Below, one piece after another: positions 19,901-28,701 of a stretch of 64,000 nucleotides of DNA. The position numbers and the translations under genes were made by a program. The stretch's first letter is position 1. Each line of letters opens with the position of its first letter. Under the pieces are notes generated by a model. That model was not told the DNA's origin and did no database searches. It saw only the letters and a program-made list of their open reading frames with translations. The stretch is from Herbiconiux sp. VKM Ac-1786 (lineage in GTDB: Bacteria > Actinomycetota > Actinomycetes > Actinomycetales > Microbacteriaceae), in contig NZ_JADKSG010000001.1 in the NCBI RefSeq assembly GCF_015350805.1, forward strand, positions 1,364,001 to 1,428,000. Direction: 5' to 3'.

Positions 19901-21046
19901 TCAGCGCAGCAGCAGGTTGGGCTGCAGCAGGTACTTGTAGTCGTCGGAACCGGGCTGGTCCTTCGACGACTGGCTCGTGATGAGCACCGGGCCGGGCTTG
20001 TTCGGGTTGTCGGTCTTCGTGAACGAGATGCGCACGAACTCCGAGTGCACGGCGCTCAGCCCGTCGAGCAGGAACTGGGGCTTCAGCGAGACCACGGTGT
20101 CCTGCCCGGTGAGCAGCGCGTCGATCGACTCGGAGGCCTGGGCCTGCTCGGAGCCGATGGCCTCGAGCGTCACGCCGTCGATCGTGAAGGTGAAGCGCAG
20201 CGCGGCCTCGCGCTCGAGCACCAGCGAGACGCGCTTGGTGGCCTCGATCAGGTCGGCGGTGTTGATGACCGCGTAGTTGTCGACGCTCTCGGGGAACAGG
20301 CGCTTCACGGGCGGGAAGTTGCCCTTGATCAGCAGCGTGGTGACGGTCTTCTTGTCGCTCTTGAAGGCGATCAGCTCGCGGTCGTCGGAGTTCGTGATCG
20401 CGACCGAGATGGTGCCGGCGTTGCCGAAGGTCTTGCCGACCTCCTGCAGGGTGCGCGCGGGCACGAGCGCGGTGGCGGTCGTCGTGCCGGAGTCGTTGGA
20501 GTCCCAGTCGATGTTGCGCACGGCGACGCGGTACCGGTCGGTGGCCACCAGCGAGATGCTGTTCTCGCTGACCTCGAGCTGCACGCCCGTGATGACCGGG
20601 GTCACGTCGTCGCGCGAGGCTGCGACGGCGACCTGGGCCACGGCGGCGGCGAACTGCTCGGCCGGCAGCAGGCCCGACTCGGCGCCGACCTGCGGCAGCG
20701 TGGGGTACTCCTCGACCGGCATGCTCAGCAGGGTGAAGCGGGCGGTGCCGCAGCTCACGACGATGCGCGAGTCTTCAGTGCTGAAGCGCACCGGGGCGTT
20801 CGGCAGCCGGCTCGCGATGTCGGAGAGCAGTCGACCGGAGACGAGGATGACACCCGGCTCCTCGATGTCGGCGGCGATCTGCGTCTGCGCCGAGACCTCG
20901 TAGTCGAAGGACGACAGCTTCAGCCCGTCGTCGGTGGCCTCGATCAGCACTCCGCTCAGGATCGGCAGCGTGGTGCGCTGAGGGAGCAGCTTCACTGCGA
21001 AGGACACTGCTTCGCTGAAGACGTCTCGGTTTACTTGGAACTTCAC
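19901..21046 (-). CDS. dnaN: DNA polymerase III sliding clamp (beta subunit)
   Basis: A 381-residue ring-forming clamp that keeps the polymerase on DNA. Three repeated clamp domains are visible, starting MKFQVNRDVFSEAVSFAVKLLPQRTTLPILSG and ending with the typical C-terminal DDYKYLLQPNLLLR, where the partner-binding pocket closes. The start ATG has GAGGTGA upstream. Transcribed away from oriC into gnd and recF. Confidence 0.97.
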   Translation of the reverse strand: MKFQVNRDVFSEAVSFAVKLLPQRTTLPILSGVLIEATDDGLKLSSFDYEVSAQTQIAADIEEPGVILVSGRLLSDIASRLPNAPVRFSTEDSRIVVSCGTARFTLLSMPVEEYPTLPQVGAESGLLPAEQFAAAVAQVAVAASRDDVTPVITGVQLEVSENSISLVATDRYRVAVRNIDWDSNDSGTTTATALVPARTLQEVGKTFGNAGTISVAITNSDDRELIAFKSDKKTVTTLLIKGNFPPVKRLFPESVDNYAVINTADLIEATKRVSLVLEREAALRFTFTIDGVTLEAIGSEQAQASESIDALLTGQDTVVSLKPQFLLDGLSAVHSEFVRISFTKTDNPNKPGPVLITSQSSKDQPGSDDYKYLLQPNLLLR

Positions 21047-21410
21047 GCAGTCACCTCTGTCGGCATTTGAGACCTGGGGTCGGATTCATGTTATCCGCAT
21101 GCGGCGACGACGGCTGTGACGCGTCGTGACCGGCTCGAATCACAAGGTTGTGGGATGTGATTTTCATTAATGATTAATTCTTAACAGTCTTAACCGCTGT
21201 GGATATGTGGATAAGTCTGTTTAAAGCTCGACATCCGGCGGAACTACAACCGTGTGACTTGTTGGCGCCGTGTGAATGACATGGTGACAGCGGATGAAGC
21301 CGATTGAACGGCCGGAGAACGATTCCACACGATCGGGGTGGTGTTCAACATCCTGGAGCCGTTTCTCCACACCCTTTTCACAATCTGTGGAAAACGCGGT
21401 CAGTCGGCTC
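21047..21410. other. oriC: Chromosomal origin region oriC (dnaN-dnaA gap)
   Basis: A 364-bp gap between dnaN and dnaA holds an A+T-rich tract (21157-21194, TTTTCATTAATGATTAATTC and flanks), the best candidate for the unwinding element in this G+C-rich DNA. Next to it are two abutting DnaA boxes, TGTGGATAT (21198-21206) and the perfect TGTGGATAA (21206-21214). Further boxes with one mismatch are TTCTCCACA (21363-21371) and TGTGGAAAA (21386-21394). Location between dnaA and dnaN matches other actinobacteria. Strand choice of genes also switches near here. Confidence 0.85.
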
Positions 21411-22871
21411 TCAGGCGCTCTTGTAGCGCTGATTGTGCTTGATGCGGTTCGAGATCTCGGTGACCTGGTTGTAGATCGACCGCTTCTCGGTCATCAGCTT
21501 GCCGATCTTGTTGTTGGCGTACATCACGGTGGTGTGATCGCGGCCGCCGAACAGCTGGCCGATCTTCGGCAGCGACAGGCTCGTCATCTCACGGCACAGG
21601 TACATGGCGATCTGGCGAGCGGTGGCGATCGCCTGGGAGCGGCTCGAGCCGTACAGGTCGTCGACCGAGAGCTTGAAGTACTCGGCGGTGTGATTGATGA
21701 TGTCGACCGGCGCGATGACGTTGTCGTCGTCGAGCGTGATCAGGTCTTTCAGCACCGTCTGCACGAGCTGCATGTCGACCGGCGTGCGGTTCAGACTGGC
21801 GAAGGCGGTGACGCGGATGAGCGTGCCCTCGAGCTCGCGCACGTTGCTCGACACCTTCGACGCCATGAACTCGAGGATGTCGTCGGGCACCCGGAGCCGC
21901 TCACTCTGCGCCTTCTTGCGCAGGATCGCGATGCGGGTCTCGAGGTCGGGGGTCTGCACGTCGGTGATCAGGCCCCACTCGAAGCGGGTGCGCATCCGGT
22001 CCTCGAAGCCCGTGAGGTGCTTCGGCGGCAGGTCGGAGGTGATGACCACCTGCTTGTTGTGGTCGTGCAGGGTGTTGAAGGTGTGGAAGAAGGCCTCCTG
22101 CGTCTCGGCCTTGCCCTGCAGGAACTGGATGTCGTCGATCAGCAGCAGGTCGATGTCGCGGTAGCGGCTGTGGAAAGCGGCGCCCCGGTTGTTCGCGATC
22201 GAGTTGATGAAGTCGTTCGTGAACTCCTCGGAGCTGACGTAGCGCACGCGCACCCCGGGATAGAGGGAGATGGCGTAGTGGCCGATGGCGTGCAGGAGGT
22301 GGGTCTTGCCGAGCCCCGAGTCGCCGTAGATGAAGAGGGGGTTGTAGGCCTTGGCCGGCGCCTCGGCCACCGCGACGGCGGCCGCATGGGCGAAGCGGTT
22401 CGAGCCGCCGATGACGAAGTTGTCGAAGCTGTACTTGGGGTTCAGCCGGGTGTCGTTGTTGCGGGCCGGGCCGACCGTCTCCTGCGCGTGCGGGATCGAC
22501 TCGGCGTAGCTCGACGTGACGACGGGCTGGGTGAGCTCGTCGGGCCGGCCGGGCGCGGCCACGGGGGCGCTGCTGTCGGTGCTGCTGTCGTAGTCGTCGA
22601 TGTCGGGGTTCACGACCACCGAGAAGTTCGAGACGGCGAGGGAGTCGTCGAGGGTGCCGAGCGCCGAGAGGAGGGAGGGTCGCACGCGCTGCTCGAGCAT
22701 GTCGCGGGTGAAGTCGTTCGGCACCTCGAGATAGAAGGAACCGCCGAGGATGCCCTTCGGCACCACCAGGCCGAGGAAGCCCTTCAGCTGCGGGGTGATC
22801 CGTTCATCCGACGACAGCACCTGGAGGACCGTTCGCCAGTTGTCCTCCGTCGAAGCGGCACCGTCTGCCAA
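21411..22871 (-). CDS. dnaA: Chromosomal replication initiator DnaA
   Basis: A 486-residue AAA+ initiator that binds DnaA boxes and melts oriC. I chose the TTG at 22871 as start: AGGAG stands 5 nt before it and the product begins MADGAASTEDNWRTVL, matching the usual N-terminal domain; the upstream ATG at 22931 would add 20 residues with no ribosome site. Walker A is GDSGLGKT (about 183-190), Walker B LLLIDDIQFL, sensor region ITSDLPPKHL, and the C-terminal DNA-binding signature LSLPKIGQLFGGRDHTTVMYA. An acidic, poorly conserved linker lies at about 90-145. Confidence 0.96.
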   Translation of the reverse strand: MADGAASTEDNWRTVLQVLSSDERITPQLKGFLGLVVPKGILGGSFYLEVPNDFTRDMLEQRVRPSLLSALGTLDDSLAVSNFSVVVNPDIDDYDSSTDSSAPVAAPGRPDELTQPVVTSSYAESIPHAQETVGPARNNDTRLNPKYSFDNFVIGGSNRFAHAAAVAVAEAPAKAYNPLFIYGDSGLGKTHLLHAIGHYAISLYPGVRVRYVSSEEFTNDFINSIANNRGAAFHSRYRDIDLLLIDDIQFLQGKAETQEAFFHTFNTLHDHNKQVVITSDLPPKHLTGFEDRMRTRFEWGLITDVQTPDLETRIAILRKKAQSERLRVPDDILEFMASKVSSNVRELEGTLIRVTAFASLNRTPVDMQLVQTVLKDLITLDDDNVIAPVDIINHTAEYFKLSVDDLYGSSRSQAIATARQIAMYLCREMTSLSLPKIGQLFGGRDHTTVMYANNKIGKLMTEKRSIYNQVTEISNRIKHNQRYKSA

Positions 22872-23195
22872 TGGAACTCCTGTCGAACGCGCTCGTCTTC
22901 GCCGAACCGTTGCGTTCGACCCCGCCGTCATCCCTGCCCCCGGGACGGCTGTTAGTAACTGTAGGCATCTAAGCTAATGACTGCCACGACGCAGGGCAAG
23001 TTCGCTGTATTGACGGGCTGCGTGTCATACACAGATTTTGTCCACAGCATGTGGATAATTGATCCTTTGGCCGCTCGGGTTTGACCGCGGGCGCTTCAGG
23101 CCGTAGGTTTAATCAGTTGACTTGTGTGGTTTGCAGCCACACCTCTTACTTAAGCCGGGCGTTCACCCTGAAGGCCTGCCCCATCGGAGATCATT
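22872..23195. other. dnaA-rpmH gap with DnaA boxes
   Basis: This 324-bp gap separates divergent dnaA and rpmH. It holds two perfect DnaA boxes facing each other, TTGTCCACA (23038-23046) and TGTGGATAA (23050-23058), 3 nt apart. The rpmH promoter follows at 23081. No gene was seen. The boxes may serve dnaA autoregulation or be part of a bipartite origin with the dnaN-dnaA gap. Confidence 0.75.
23081..23109 (+). promoter_or_regulatory. Promoter of rpmH
   Basis: TTGACC (23081-23086) and TAGGTT (23104-23109) are spaced by 17 nt, a strong vegetative match. Expected start is about 23116, giving an 80-nt leader before rpmH. It lies right after the paired DnaA boxes. Confidence 0.65.
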
Positions 23196-23333
23196 ATGAG
23201 CAAGCGAACCTTCCAGCCGAACAACCGTCGCCGCGCCAAGGTGCACGGCTTCCGTCTGCGCATGCGCACCCGTGCCGGCCGCTCGATCCTCTCGGCTCGT
23301 CGCCGCAAGGGTCGCACCGAACTCTCCGCGTAG
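23196..23333 (+). CDS. rpmH: Ribosomal protein bL34
   Basis: A 45-residue, very basic large-subunit protein too short for many gene lists. It reads [19 protein letters not shown] and ends GRTELSA, full length for bL34. It is the first gene of the rpmH-rnpA-yidD-yidC-jag-rsmG cluster beside the origin. Confidence 0.98.
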   Translation: MSKRTFQPNNRRRAKVHGFRLRMRTRAGRSILSARRRKGRTELSA

Positions 23334-23347
23334 GTCTCTGATCCGCG

Positions 23348-23692
23348 GTGCTGGCCAAGAGCAACCGCATCACGCAGGGTGCCGACTACCGCGGCACCGT
23401 GCGACGCGGCAAGAAGTACGTCGGTCCCAGCACCGTCACCTACATTCGCGCATCCGATGATTCGTCGTCGGATGCGCGTTTCGGGTTCATCGTGGCTAAA
23501 TCGGTCGGCGTCGCCGTCGTCCGCAACCGCGTGCGTCGCCGACTGAAGGCGGCGAGCTTCGCGCTGCTGCCGTTGCTGGCCCCCGGAACCGACGTGGTGG
23601 TGCGCGCTCTGCCCGAAGCTGCATCACAGCCTTACGGCGTACTCTTCGAAGAACTGTCGCGTTCTCTCACCAAAGGATCAGTACTCGCATGA
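23348..23692 (+). CDS. rnpA: Ribonuclease P protein component
   Basis: A 114-residue basic protein that assists the RNase P RNA in trimming tRNA 5' ends. GTG start at 23348, 14 nt after rpmH. The RNR-type signature KSVGVAVVRNRVRRRLKAA is clear. The stop overlaps the ATG of yidD. Confidence 0.96.
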   Translation: MLAKSNRITQGADYRGTVRRGKKYVGPSTVTYIRASDDSSSDARFGFIVAKSVGVAVVRNRVRRRLKAASFALLPLLAPGTDVVVRALPEAASQPYGVLFEELSRSLTKGSVLA

Positions 23693-24000
23693 TGTCAGTG
23701 GTGACGGCGATCGTACTGCTCCCCCGCAATCTCGCGGTGCTCCTGCTCCGCGGCTACCGCGCCGTGATCTCTCCGCTGTACGGAGACGTCTGCCGCTACT
23801 ACCCCTCGTGCTCCTCCTATACTCTCCAGGCCATCCAGCTGCGGGGTGTCATCGTCGGTTCGGCGATGGGGGTCTATCGCATCGCGCGCTGTCACCCCTG
23901 GGCGAAGGGCGGCGTCGACGACGTGCCGCCCGTGCGCCGGCAGAGATACCGGCTCACGTCGTTCGGTTTCGTCATACCAGCTAGCCACGGAAAGGGCTGA
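23689..24000 (+). CDS. yidD: Membrane protein insertion efficiency factor YidD
   Basis: A 103-residue amphipathic membrane-associated protein. Family marks are YRAVISPLYGDVCRYYPSCSSYTLQAI and HPWAKGGVDDVP, including the conserved Cys residues. It overlaps rnpA by 4 nt and precedes yidC. Two ATG codons stand in tandem at the start. Confidence 0.95.
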   Translation: MMSVVTAIVLLPRNLAVLLLRGYRAVISPLYGDVCRYYPSCSSYTLQAIQLRGVIVGSAMGVYRIARCHPWAKGGVDDVPPVRRQRYRLTSFGFVIPASHGKG

Positions 24001-24009
24001 CCCCACCCC

Positions 24010-24978
24010 ATGGAAATCCCGCTCATCGATACGATCCTCTGGCCCATCAAATGGGTCGTGGAGCTGATCCTCGTCGCATGGCACTACGTCTGGACCTTCG
24101 TCGGCCTCGACCCCGCGGCCGGCCTGACCTGGGTGCTCTCCATCGTGGGTCTGGTGCTGGTCGTCCGTGCCGCCCTCATCCCGATCTTCGTGCGCCAGAT
24201 CAAGAGCCAGCGCAAGATGCTGGAGGTCGCGCCACAGCTGAAGAAGATCCAGGACAAGTACCGCGGCAAGAAGGACCAGTTCTCGCGGGAGGCGATGTCG
24301 CGCGAGACGATGGAGCTCTACCGCAAGACGGGCACCAACCCACTGGCGTCCTGTCTTCCGCTGCTGCTCCAGATGCCCATCTTCTTCAGCCTGTTCTCCG
24401 TGCTGAACAACGCCCAGAAGGGCCAGGCCGGAGTCGGCCCGCTCGATGCGAACCTCGGCAAGCAGTTCGGTGACGCCACGCTGTTCGGTGTGGCCCCGCT
24501 GCACGACACCTTCATCGGCTCCTTCAACGCCGGCGGCCCGTGGCAGGTCATGCTCATCGCCGGCCTCATGGTCGTGCTGATGACCGCTTCGCAGTTCTAC
24601 ACGCAGCTGCAGATCATGGCGAAGAACCAGTCGCCCGAGGCCAAGGCCAGCCCGATGTACCGCCAGCAGCGCATCCTTCTGTACATCCTCCCCCTGGTGT
24701 TCGTCTTCTCGGGTGTGGCTTTCCCCCTCGGCGTCATGTTCTACTGGCTCACCTCGAACTTCTGGACCATGGGCCAGCAGTTCCTGGTCATCCGCAACAT
24801 GCCGACCCCCGGCTCGGAGGCCGCCAAGGCCCGTGAGGCACGTCTGGCGAAGAAGGGGAAGCTGGAGCCCACGAAGGGCGCGCCGGCCATCGAGACCATC
24901 CCCGAGGCCCCCAAGACCACGCAACGACAGCAGCCCGTGAACAAGAACCGGGCGAAGAAGCAGGGTGACAAGAAATGA
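24010..24978 (+). CDS. yidC: Membrane protein insertase YidC
   Basis: A 322-residue insertase for inner-membrane proteins, Gram-positive type without the large periplasmic domain of E. coli. About five to six helices: near 5-25, 30-60, 115-140, 175-200, 220-255. The cytoplasmic hairpin holds KSQRKMLEVAPQLKKIQDKY, followed by TNPLASCLPLLLQMPIFFSLF. The Lys/Arg-rich tail (KNRAKKQGDKK) may contact ribosomes. Its stop overlaps the start of jag by 4 nt. Confidence 0.96.
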   Translation: MEIPLIDTILWPIKWVVELILVAWHYVWTFVGLDPAAGLTWVLSIVGLVLVVRAALIPIFVRQIKSQRKMLEVAPQLKKIQDKYRGKKDQFSREAMSRETMELYRKTGTNPLASCLPLLLQMPIFFSLFSVLNNAQKGQAGVGPLDANLGKQFGDATLFGVAPLHDTFIGSFNAGGPWQVMLIAGLMVVLMTASQFYTQLQIMAKNQSPEAKASPMYRQQRILLYILPLVFVFSGVAFPLGVMFYWLTSNFWTMGQQFLVIRNMPTPGSEAAKAREARLAKKGKLEPTKGAPAIETIPEAPKTTQRQQPVNKNRAKKQGDKK

Positions 24979-25760
24979 GTGATGTGACCGAGACGACCAC
25001 CGCGACCACGCCGCTCGACGAGTCGGCCGACGCAGCCGTTACCGATCCCGCGCAGGACGACGCGTCGGTGTCGTCAGACGTTTCGGCGGACGCCGTTTCC
25101 TCCACGTCGCCCGCTGCTCCCTCCGCCTCGGCGTCTGCGTCGTCCGCCTCGCACGAATCGTCTGCCGCGGTGCCCGCTCCGGCCGCCACCCCCTCCCCCG
25201 CAGCCGCTGCGGCCTTCGCGTCGGCCCCGGCCTCCGCCCTGATCGACGACGGCGCCCCCGCGGATGCGGCAGGCACCCAGGGCGTTGCGCCGGCCCGTTC
25301 GTCCGCCTCCCTCGACGACGAGGGCGACGTCGCAGCCGACTACATCGAGGAGCTCCTCGATATTTGCGACCTCGACGGTGACATCGACATCGAGGTGACC
25401 GACGGCCGAGCCTACATCTCGGTCAACGCCTCGGGCGACAGCAACCTCCGCATCCTCTCGCGTCCCGACACCGTCGCGGCCCTGCAGGAGCTGACCCGCC
25501 TGGCCGTCCAGACGAAGACGGGCGAGTTCTCCCGCCTGATCCTCGACGTCGGCGGCAGCCGTGAGCAGCGCCAGCGTGAGCTCGAGAAGCTCGTCGACGA
25601 CGCGGTCGCCCGCCTCGACGGCGGCTCCGACGCTGCGCACCTCGAGCCGATGTCCTCGTACGAGCGGAAGCTCGTCCACGACATCGTGGCCACGCGCGGC
25701 CTCACCTCGGAGTCCGAGGGCGAGGGCCGGGACCGCCACACGGTCATCACGCGCGCGTAG
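24975..25760 (+). CDS. jag: Jag-like KH/R3H RNA-binding protein
   Basis: A 261-residue protein. Residues 1 to about 110 are a low-complexity Ala/Ser/Thr/Asp-rich extension. A KH-II domain follows (about 118-190: DYIEELLDICDLDGDIDIEV to LQELTRLAVQT) and an R3H domain closes it (about 195-258: REQRQRELEKLV, PMSSYERKLVHDIVA). Family members bind RNA and affect wall growth. It is always next to yidC. The long N-terminal extension replaces the Jag-N domain of firmicutes. Confidence 0.92.
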   Translation: MSDVTETTTATTPLDESADAAVTDPAQDDASVSSDVSADAVSSTSPAAPSASASASSASHESSAAVPAPAATPSPAAAAAFASAPASALIDDGAPADAAGTQGVAPARSSASLDDEGDVAADYIEELLDICDLDGDIDIEVTDGRAYISVNASGDSNLRILSRPDTVAALQELTRLAVQTKTGEFSRLILDVGGSREQRQRELEKLVDDAVARLDGGSDAAHLEPMSSYERKLVHDIVATRGLTSESEGEGRDRHTVITRA

Positions 25761-25763
25761 GGA

Positions 25764-25779
25764 TGTTTCACGTGAAACT
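25764..25779. promoter_or_regulatory. parS site 1
   Basis: TGTTTCACGTGAAACT matches the 16-bp centromere palindrome TGTTTCACGTGAAACA at 15 of 16 positions. It lies in the short gap between jag and rsmG and is a ParB-loading site by family knowledge. Confidence 0.9.
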
Positions 25780-25791
25780 TGGGGTGTCGGC

Positions 25792-26493
25792 GTGACCGGC
25801 ACCCCGGCGGAATCCGCCCCCTCCCCCGAGCCAACCCGCCGCTCCGAAGATTCTCGGTCGGCCGCCGTGGACGTGACCCCCGAAGTCGAACCGGCCGCAG
25901 CCGCAGTCGTGTTCGGCGACCGCATCGACCTGGCCCGCGCCTACACCGCTGACCTCGTCGCTCGCGGTGAGGAACTCGGACTGATCGGCCCCCTGGAGCT
26001 TCCCCGCCTCTGGAGCCGCCACATCATCAACTGCGGCCTCGTCGCCCCGCTTCTCTACCCCGGTGTCGTCGGAGACATCGGCAGTGGTGCCGGCCTGCCA
26101 GGCATTGTGCTGGCGATCGCCCGCCCCGACGTCGACTTCGTGCTCATCGAGCCCATGGAGCGCCGCATCTCCTGGCTGAACGAGCAGAAGCAGAACCTCG
26201 GCCTCGCCAACGTCACCGTCGTCCGCGACCGCGCGCAGGAGTACCCGAAGGGTCGCCTCGACCAGCTCACCGCCCGCGCGGTCAGCGCTTTCAGCAAGCT
26301 GATTCCGATGGCCACTCCCCTGGTCCGCTCCGGCGGCGAACTCGTGCTCATGAAGGGCGCCTCGGCCGCCGCCGAGATCGCGGCCGCCGAGAAGGCGATC
26401 CGCAAGTACAAGCTCTCGGACGTGGAGGTCGTGGAGCTCGGCGCCGACGTCGGCGTGGACATCACCCGCGTCATCCGCGCCCGCGTCCCCTGA
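25792..26493 (+). CDS. rsmG: 16S rRNA m7G527 methyltransferase RsmG
   Basis: A 233-residue SAM-dependent methyltransferase acting on G527 of 16S rRNA. I chose GTG 25792; upstream in-frame codons run through parS 1. Residues 1-45 are a disordered Pro/Glu stretch. The Rossmann core has the SAM loop GDIGSGAGLPGIVLA, then FVLIEPMERRISWLNEQ and LTARAVSAF with the family-typical RAV motif. Last gene of the rpmH cluster. Confidence 0.93.
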   Translation: MTGTPAESAPSPEPTRRSEDSRSAAVDVTPEVEPAAAAVVFGDRIDLARAYTADLVARGEELGLIGPLELPRLWSRHIINCGLVAPLLYPGVVGDIGSGAGLPGIVLAIARPDVDFVLIEPMERRISWLNEQKQNLGLANVTVVRDRAQEYPKGRLDQLTARAVSAFSKLIPMATPLVRSGGELVLMKGASAAAEIAAAEKAIRKYKLSDVEVVELGADVGVDITRVIRARVP

Positions 26494-26787
26494 CTCGCCC
26501 CAGCTCCCCAGAAGTTGGGTTGTCGCGAGAGTGGCACGCTTACCTGCCCACCTGGCCGTGCTTTAGGCGCCGGCCCCGCGTCGTCCCGGCGCTCGCTCAT
26601 CTCAAGTGACGGATCCACAGCTGAACTGCGTGCGGTCGCCCGAAGCGCACTGCACGGCCTAGGTTGCTTTCAGAATTTCCCTGGCACCTGCCGCTGCGTG
26701 CAGTAGGGTGCCCAGTCGCCCTCCCCTAACACTCATCCGACCCCACCCTCGGAGGCCCCGGTGCTTGGGGGAATCCCGGCGGCCCCG

Positions 26788-27102
26788 TCAGCTCGCAGCT
26801 CGCGCTTGCGGCGCGTACCGGGCGAGGGGCTGCTCAGCACGCGGGGCTATCGTTCTTGCGCCATATCCCGCGCTCGAGTTGTAGCCCGCGTCGCGCAGCT
26901 CGAGGTAGGCGCCAAAGACCATCCTGTGGCTGACGACGAGTGCCTGCGCCAGGTCGCCTTCGGCGGTCAGTCGGGTGCCGGTGGCGATCCGGCCGTCGAG
27001 CACCTGGAGGCGGGCGCGGTCGAACAGCGCCACATAGGACGGGCCCGCCGAGCTGCCACGCCATTCGCAGAGCAGGGAGATGAGGCCCCGGGCGTGCTTG
27101 CG
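26788..27102 (-). pseudogene. Remnant of MocR-type GntR regulator (N-terminal HTH only)
   Basis: The minus strand encodes LISLLCEWRGSSAGPSYVALF, then DRARLQVLDGRIATGTRL, DLAQALVVSHRMVFGAYLEL and RDAGYNSSAGYGARTIAP in one frame. This follows the pattern of the winged-helix domain of MocR regulators (dGRI-GTRLP-erdLA-alGvSr-tV-aY-eLrdaGy--s--GsG), but conserved positions are lost (LTAEGD for LPAERD, VVSHRM for GVSRTT, AGYGAR for RGSGS). The expected 350-residue aminotransferase domain is absent after it. No start or ribosome site fits. I infer a truncated, decaying gene. Confidence 0.6.
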
Positions 27103-27504
27103 CTTAAAACCCCGATCTGGCGGGCTCCGTCCGTCGGCGGTGAGTGATCGGGATGCGGAGGAAGCGGTCGGAGGCACAGTCGACGCCGAAGCCCGGTCTC
27201 GTCGCGCCAGGGCGCCATCGAGCGCTGTGCGTAGGCGTTCCGGGACGCAGTTTGCCGCGCCCCGCGCACTACGCCCACACAGACCTCTCGACTGAGGTCG
27301 TGTAGTGGACAGTGCAGCTGCAACCGCGTGCTGCGCGCGATTTCGGCGCAGCACATCGAACAAATCTGCGCTGATGAAGCCCATGGTCGGATACCGGCAG
27401 AGAATGCGGATGTTACACCGATCACTCGTGATCGGCGTCGGGAGCCGCGTGCATGCTCGCCAGTTCTGCAGGTCGATCATGGCGCCGCCATCTGCCGCAT
27501 CGGG

Positions 27505-27520
27505 GGTTTCACGTGAAACA
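27505..27520. promoter_or_regulatory. parS site 2
   Basis: GGTTTCACGTGAAACA matches the 16-bp parS palindrome except for the first base. It lies about 270 bp upstream of parA, inside the eroded gap. Confidence 0.88.
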
Positions 27521-27750
27521 TTGCCTCCGATGTGGAAGTACCGACCGTGGCGCGATAGGCAATGTAGATCAGCTATCTCGGGCAACCTAGGTACCGTGGC
27601 CTGACTCGTGTCGTGTCGGCTGTTCTATGCGATGCAGCCTCATCCATCCCCCACCCACCAGGTCACCTTCGAGTAGCCGTTCGGTAGTCCGCCACTGTCA
27701 GTGTTATTCGGTACGATCGAAGTCGTCCGTTCGGGCTTCTCGCTCGCCCA

Positions 27751-27766
27751 TGTTTCACGTGAAACA
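27751..27766. promoter_or_regulatory. parS site 3 (perfect)
   Basis: TGTTTCACGTGAAACA is a perfect parS palindrome, 20 bp before the parA start. It may let ParB repress parA as well as load onto the chromosome. Confidence 0.95.
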
Positions 27767-27786
27767 TATCGACAGGATTTAGTGCA

Positions 27787-28701
27787 TTGACCAGTGATCC
27801 CACCGCCTTTGATGCGTCGACTCCACTGGCTCGGGAACTCGCGAACCTGTCGCAGCGAAAGCGGGCACTGGCTGTGCGGGAATTCCCCCTCCCCGATGTC
27901 ACGCGCATCCTGACCGTGGCTAACCAGAAGGGTGGCGTCGGCAAGACCACGACGACCGTCAATCTCGCTGCAGCACTGGCGAGCGAGGGCGCCCGGGTGC
28001 TCGTGATCGATCTGGACCCACAGGGCAACGCCTCCACAGCCCTCGGCGTCGACCACCGGGGAGACCAGCCCAGCGTCTACGACGTCCTTATTCGGGATGG
28101 CTCGATGTCCGAGATCATCCAGCAGAGCCCGGAGTCGCCCAATCTGTACTGCCTGCCGGCAACGATCCACCTGGCCGGGGCCGAGATCGAGCTCGTGCCG
28201 ATGGTCGCTCGTGAGCAGCGACTGCGCGGCGCGCTCGACCGCTTCCTGGCCGAGAAGTCCGAGGCCGGCGAGATGTTCCACTACGTCCTCATCGACTGCC
28301 CGCCTTCACTTGGACTCCTCACGATCAACGCTTTCGTGGCCGCACGCGAGGTGCTCATCCCCATCCAGTGCGAGTATTACGCGCTCGAAGGTCTGAGTCA
28401 GCTGCTCAACAACATCAGCCTGATCGAGCGTCACCTCAACCCGACGCTCGCCGTGTCGACTATTCTCCTCACCATGTACGACGGACGCACCCGCCTCGCC
28501 TTCCAGGTCGCCGAAGACGTCCGCACCCACTTCCCCGAGCAGACGCTCGCCGCGGTCATCCCCCGCTCCGTGCGCATCTCCGAGGCGCCGAGCTACGGGC
28601 AGACCGTCATCGGCTTCGACCGGGGATCGCCCGGCTCCATCTCGTACCTCGAGGCAGCCGCAGAAATCGCAGAAAGAGGAGCCCCGAACCGTGGCAACTA
28701 A
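27787..28701 (+). CDS. parA: Chromosome partitioning ATPase ParA (Soj)
   Basis: A 304-residue Walker-type ATPase that drives origin segregation by forming DNA-bound gradients. The start is TTG at 27787. A 40-residue N-terminus precedes the deviant Walker A KGGVGKT (48-54). LDPQGNASTALG and the IDCPPSLG motif (Walker B) follow, and the C-terminal part contains VSTILLTMYDGRTRLA. The stop lies 11 nt inside parB, so the two are translationally coupled. Confidence 0.97.
   Translation: MTSDPTAFDASTPLARELANLSQRKRALAVREFPLPDVTRILTVANQKGGVGKTTTTVNLAAALASEGARVLVIDLDPQGNASTALGVDHRGDQPSVYDVLIRDGSMSEIIQQSPESPNLYCLPATIHLAGAEIELVPMVAREQRLRGALDRFLAEKSEAGEMFHYVLIDCPPSLGLLTINAFVAAREVLIPIQCEYYALEGLSQLLNNISLIERHLNPTLAVSTILLTMYDGRTRLAFQVAEDVRTHFPEQTLAAVIPRSVRISEAPSYGQTVIGFDRGSPGSISYLEAAAEIAERGAPNRGN

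Larger units (their letters stand above)
26494..27786. other. 1.3 kb non-coding gap between rsmG and parA
   Basis: Core genes around the origin are usually tightly packed; this gap is the longest in the window. It holds parS 2 (27505-27520), parS 3 (27751-27766) and a decayed MocR-type HTH on the minus strand (about 26842-27090). The open frames here lack ribosome sites and normal codon pattern. The rest shows nothing I can name. It looks like former gene space that has eroded. Confidence 0.7.

Noticed and set aside
22872-22931. ATG at 22931 as dnaA start
   Set aside because: It would add 20 basic residues with no ribosome site, while TTG 22871 has AGGAG at 5 nt and gives the usual N-terminus.
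26761-27147. Plus-strand frame in the rsmG-parA gap as a gene
   Set aside because: It is opposite the MocR remnant, has no ribosome site, and shows no recognisable domain.
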